Source: Novosphingobium sp.
GTDB lineage: Bacteria; Pseudomonadota; Alphaproteobacteria; Sphingomonadales; Sphingomonadaceae
DNA: 6,797 nucleotides
Direction: 5' to 3'
NCBI GenBank assembly: GCA_027490345.1
Contig: JAIXYF010000362.1
Location: 1 to 6,797 of the forward strand
A program made the translations under genes and the position numbers. This document shows positions 5,152 to 6,797 of this stretch, one piece after another. The number at the start of each line of letters is the position of its first letter. Within the stretch, counting starts at the first letter, position 1. Under the pieces are notes generated by a model. The model did no database searches. It worked only from the letters and a program-made list of their open reading frames with translations, and was not told where the DNA came from.

Positions 5152-6691
5152 AGTCCCCACCGGTGACGGTGAAGGGGCGGCTCCTGCCGCAGCCTCTCTT
5201 GCCGTCATCCTGCTGGTTTCGGTTCTGGTCGTCGCCACCTGCGGGCTGATCTACGAATTGCTGGCGGGCACGCTGGCCAGCTATCTGCTGGGCGACAGCG
5301 TCACCCAGTTTTCCACCGTGATCGGCACGTATTTGTTTGCCATGGGGGTGGGCAGCTGGCTCTCGCGCCATATCACACAGCGCGAAATGACCGTTTTCGT
5401 GCGGGTCGAAATCCTGATCGCCGCGCTGGGAGGCTGGTCGGCAGCAGGACTGTTCCTGCTGTTTCCTTATGTCGAGGATTTCCGCATCCCGCTTTATGGG
5501 CTGGTGCTGGCGATCGGCGTGCTCGTAGGCCTCGAGATTCCGCTGCTCATCCGCATCCTGCGCCACCGCTTTGCTTTTCGCGAGCTGGTCTCGAATGTGC
5601 TGACGTTCGATTATGTCGGCGCGCTCGTCGCATCGCTGCTGTTCCCGCTCGTGCTGGTGCCGTGGCTTGGCCTGATCCGCACCGGTTTCGTGTTCGGCCT
5701 TGCCAACGTCGCCGTCGCCATCGCGCTGCTGCTGGCGCTGCGCGGGCGTGAGCGGATCGCGCGCGAAATGACCGCCGCGTTCATGGTGGGCGTCTCGCTT
5801 CTGACGGGCCTCGTCCTTGCCGAACAGATCCAGCGCTGGTCCGAAATCGCCTTCTATGGCGAGCCGGTGATCTACGCGCGCTCCACCCCCTATCAGCGCA
5901 TTGTCATCACGCGGCGAAACACGGACCTCCGGCTCTATCTCAACGGCAATCTGCAGTTCTCCACCCGCGATGAATACCGCTATCACGAAGCGCTGGTCTG
6001 GCCGGTGCTGGGCCGGGTCGCGCAGCCGCGCCGCGTGCTGATCCTGGGCGGCGGCGACGGGCTGGCCGCGCGCGAAGTGTTGCGCGATCCCCGCGTCGGC
6101 CATGTCACGCTGGTCGATCTCGATCCCGCCATGACCGCGCTGTTCCGCGATACGCCGCAGCTTGCCAGCCTCAATGCCGGCGCGCTCGCCTCCCCGCGCC
6201 TGACGGCGATCAACCGCGATGCCTTCCGCTGGGTGCGCCAGACTTCCGGCCAATTCGATGTGATCCTGATCGATTTTCCCGATCCCACCGAATTCTCGCT
6301 CGGCAAGCTCTACACCGTGAGCTTCTACCGCGAGGTGGCGCGCCTGCTCGCGCCGCAAGGCGTGCTCACCGTGCAAAGCACCTCGCCGCTGATCGCCCCG
6401 CGATCCTACTGGACAGTCGCAGCCACGCTCGAAGCCGCCGGGCTCTCTGCGCGCGGCTATCATGCCTATGTGCCCAGCTTCGGCGAATGGGGTTTCACCA
6501 TGGCCGCGCATACCCCGCCGGGCGATACGGTTGCGCTGCCTGCGGGTCTTCGCTTCCTGACCCCGGCCAGCGAGCGCGCGATGTTCCAGTTCCCGCCCGA
6601 CATGGCCCGCCGCCCTGTCCCGGTGAACCGGCTCGACAATCAGGCCCTCGTGCGCTCCTTCGCCGAGGAATGGGGCCGCTATGATGGCTGA
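5144..6691 (+). CDS. Membrane-bound polyamine aminopropyltransferase (SpeE-type)
   Basis: A 515-residue protein: an N-terminal multi-pass membrane domain (about 19-227, roughly six or seven helices) fused to a spermidine-synthase fold (about 240-460). Signature blocks are STPYQRIVITRR (247-258), LYLNGNLQFSTRDEYRYHEAL (264-284), the dcAdoMet-binding loop VLILGGGDG (298-306), the acidic strand end VDLDP (324-328), NRDA (357-360), and the catalytic-type motif IDFPDP (376-381). The family transfers an aminopropyl group from decarboxylated S-adenosylmethionine to an amine. The canonical LDG is LNG here, and canonical DSSDP/DTTDP is DFPDP, so substrate choice may differ from plain spermidine synthase. 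The start overlaps the DUF350 stop by 8 nt and has no separate ribosome site, implying coupling; no in-frame ATG lies nearby. No S-adenosylmethionine decarboxylase is encoded in the window, so dcAdoMet must come from elsewhere. Confidence 0.9.
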   Translation: MDEVPTGDGEGAAPAAASLAVILLVSVLVVATCGLIYELLAGTLASYLLGDSVTQFSTVIGTYLFAMGVGSWLSRHITQREMTVFVRVEILIAALGGWSAAGLFLLFPYVEDFRIPLYGLVLAIGVLVGLEIPLLIRILRHRFAFRELVSNVLTFDYVGALVASLLFPLVLVPWLGLIRTGFVFGLANVAVAIALLLALRGRERIAREMTAAFMVGVSLLTGLVLAEQIQRWSEIAFYGEPVIYARSTPYQRIVITRRNTDLRLYLNGNLQFSTRDEYRYHEALVWPVLGRVAQPRRVLILGGGDGLAAREVLRDPRVGHVTLVDLDPAMTALFRDTPQLASLNAGALASPRLTAINRDAFRWVRQTSGQFDVILIDFPDPTEFSLGKLYTVSFYREVARLLAPQGVLTVQSTSPLIAPRSYWTVAATLEAAGLSARGYHAYVPSFGEWGFTMAAHTPPGDTVALPAGLRFLTPASERAMFQFPPDMARRPVPVNRLDNQALVRSFAEEWGRYDG

Positions 6692-6797
6692 GGCCACGCG
6701 GCGGCAAGTGCTGGGCGGCTCGATTGCCGGGGCCGGCGTGCTGGCGCTGGGCGGCTGCGGCGAGACCCCGTTTCCCGGCACGCTCGGCGGCGCAGAC
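6681..6797 (+). CDS. Exported Tat-type lipoprotein, N-terminal part (possible FAD oxidoreductase)
   Basis: The first 39 codons of a gene that leaves the window. They begin MMAEATRRQVLGGSIAGAG and continue through VLALGGCGETPFPG. The twin Arg before a hydrophobic stretch fits a Tat signal, and LGGC fits a lipobox, so the mature protein would be lipid-anchored outside the cytoplasmic membrane. GAGGA (6665-6669) lies 11 nt before the ATG at 6681; a second ATG at 6684 is possible. It overlaps the aminopropyltransferase gene by 11 nt. In similar operons I recall a Tat-exported FAD-dependent (amine-oxidase-like) oxidoreductase in this place, which would suit polyamine oxidation, but the visible 39 residues contain only the signal region and cannot prove it. 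Confidence 0.6.
   Translation, partial: MMAEATRRQVLGGSIAGAGVLALGGCGETPFPGTLGGAD

Noticed and set aside
5126..6781. 551-codon open frame on the minus strand opposite the aminopropyltransferase gene
   Set aside because: It is a high-GC antisense shadow: the composition is extremely rich in H, R, Q and E without any domain, and the plus-strand frame carries clear family motifs.

Overview
The high-GC, densely packed sequence with GCC/CTG/GGC-biased codons, together with the protein families present, points to an alphaproteobacterium, most likely Sphingomonadales (Novosphingobium/Sphingobium/Erythrobacter type). The taxonomic call is an inference from protein character only.

Left part (about 1-1660) is a mosaic of accessory debris. 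It holds a 16-bp perfect inverted repeat (17-73), the 3' end of an IS3-type transposase with what looks like its right terminus (111-442), and an intact MarR/HpaR-like regulator on the minus strand (548-1012). Next is a decayed tyrosine-type phage/island integrase on the minus strand (about 1106-1596), truncated at both ends and frameshifted. The last element is a triplicated 14-bp direct repeat (1619-1660) at the edge of the decayed region.

Right part (about 1670-6797) is one tightly packed plus-strand operon: an SPFH protein of the YdjI/'virion core' type with a C-terminal SHOCT domain; a soluble zinc-ribbon DUF4178 protein; a larger zinc-ribbon DUF4178 protein with two membrane segments and an extracytoplasmic domain; a 48-residue single-pass membrane microprotein; a two-helix DUF350 protein; a polyamine aminopropyltransferase (SpeE-type) fused to a multi-pass membrane domain; and the start of a Tat-lipoprotein that runs off the window. 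Four of the six junctions are stop/start overlaps, and the two gaps are 20 and 25 nt, so translation is probably coupled along the operon.

The operon looks like a membrane-associated polyamine system. The SPFH and zinc-ribbon/DUF4178 proteins would form a membrane scaffold. The DUF350 protein and the membrane-bound aminopropyltransferase would carry polyamine chemistry at the membrane, and the exported last protein would act outside it. Related gene sets (B. subtilis pspA-ydjGHI; E. coli yjfIJKLMC with DUF350 YjfL and the glutathionylspermidine-synthase-like YjfC) support a link among SPFH/Psp stress proteins, DUF350 and polyamines, but the biochemical function of this version is, as far as I know, undefined. 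This operon is the best candidate here for a poorly described system.
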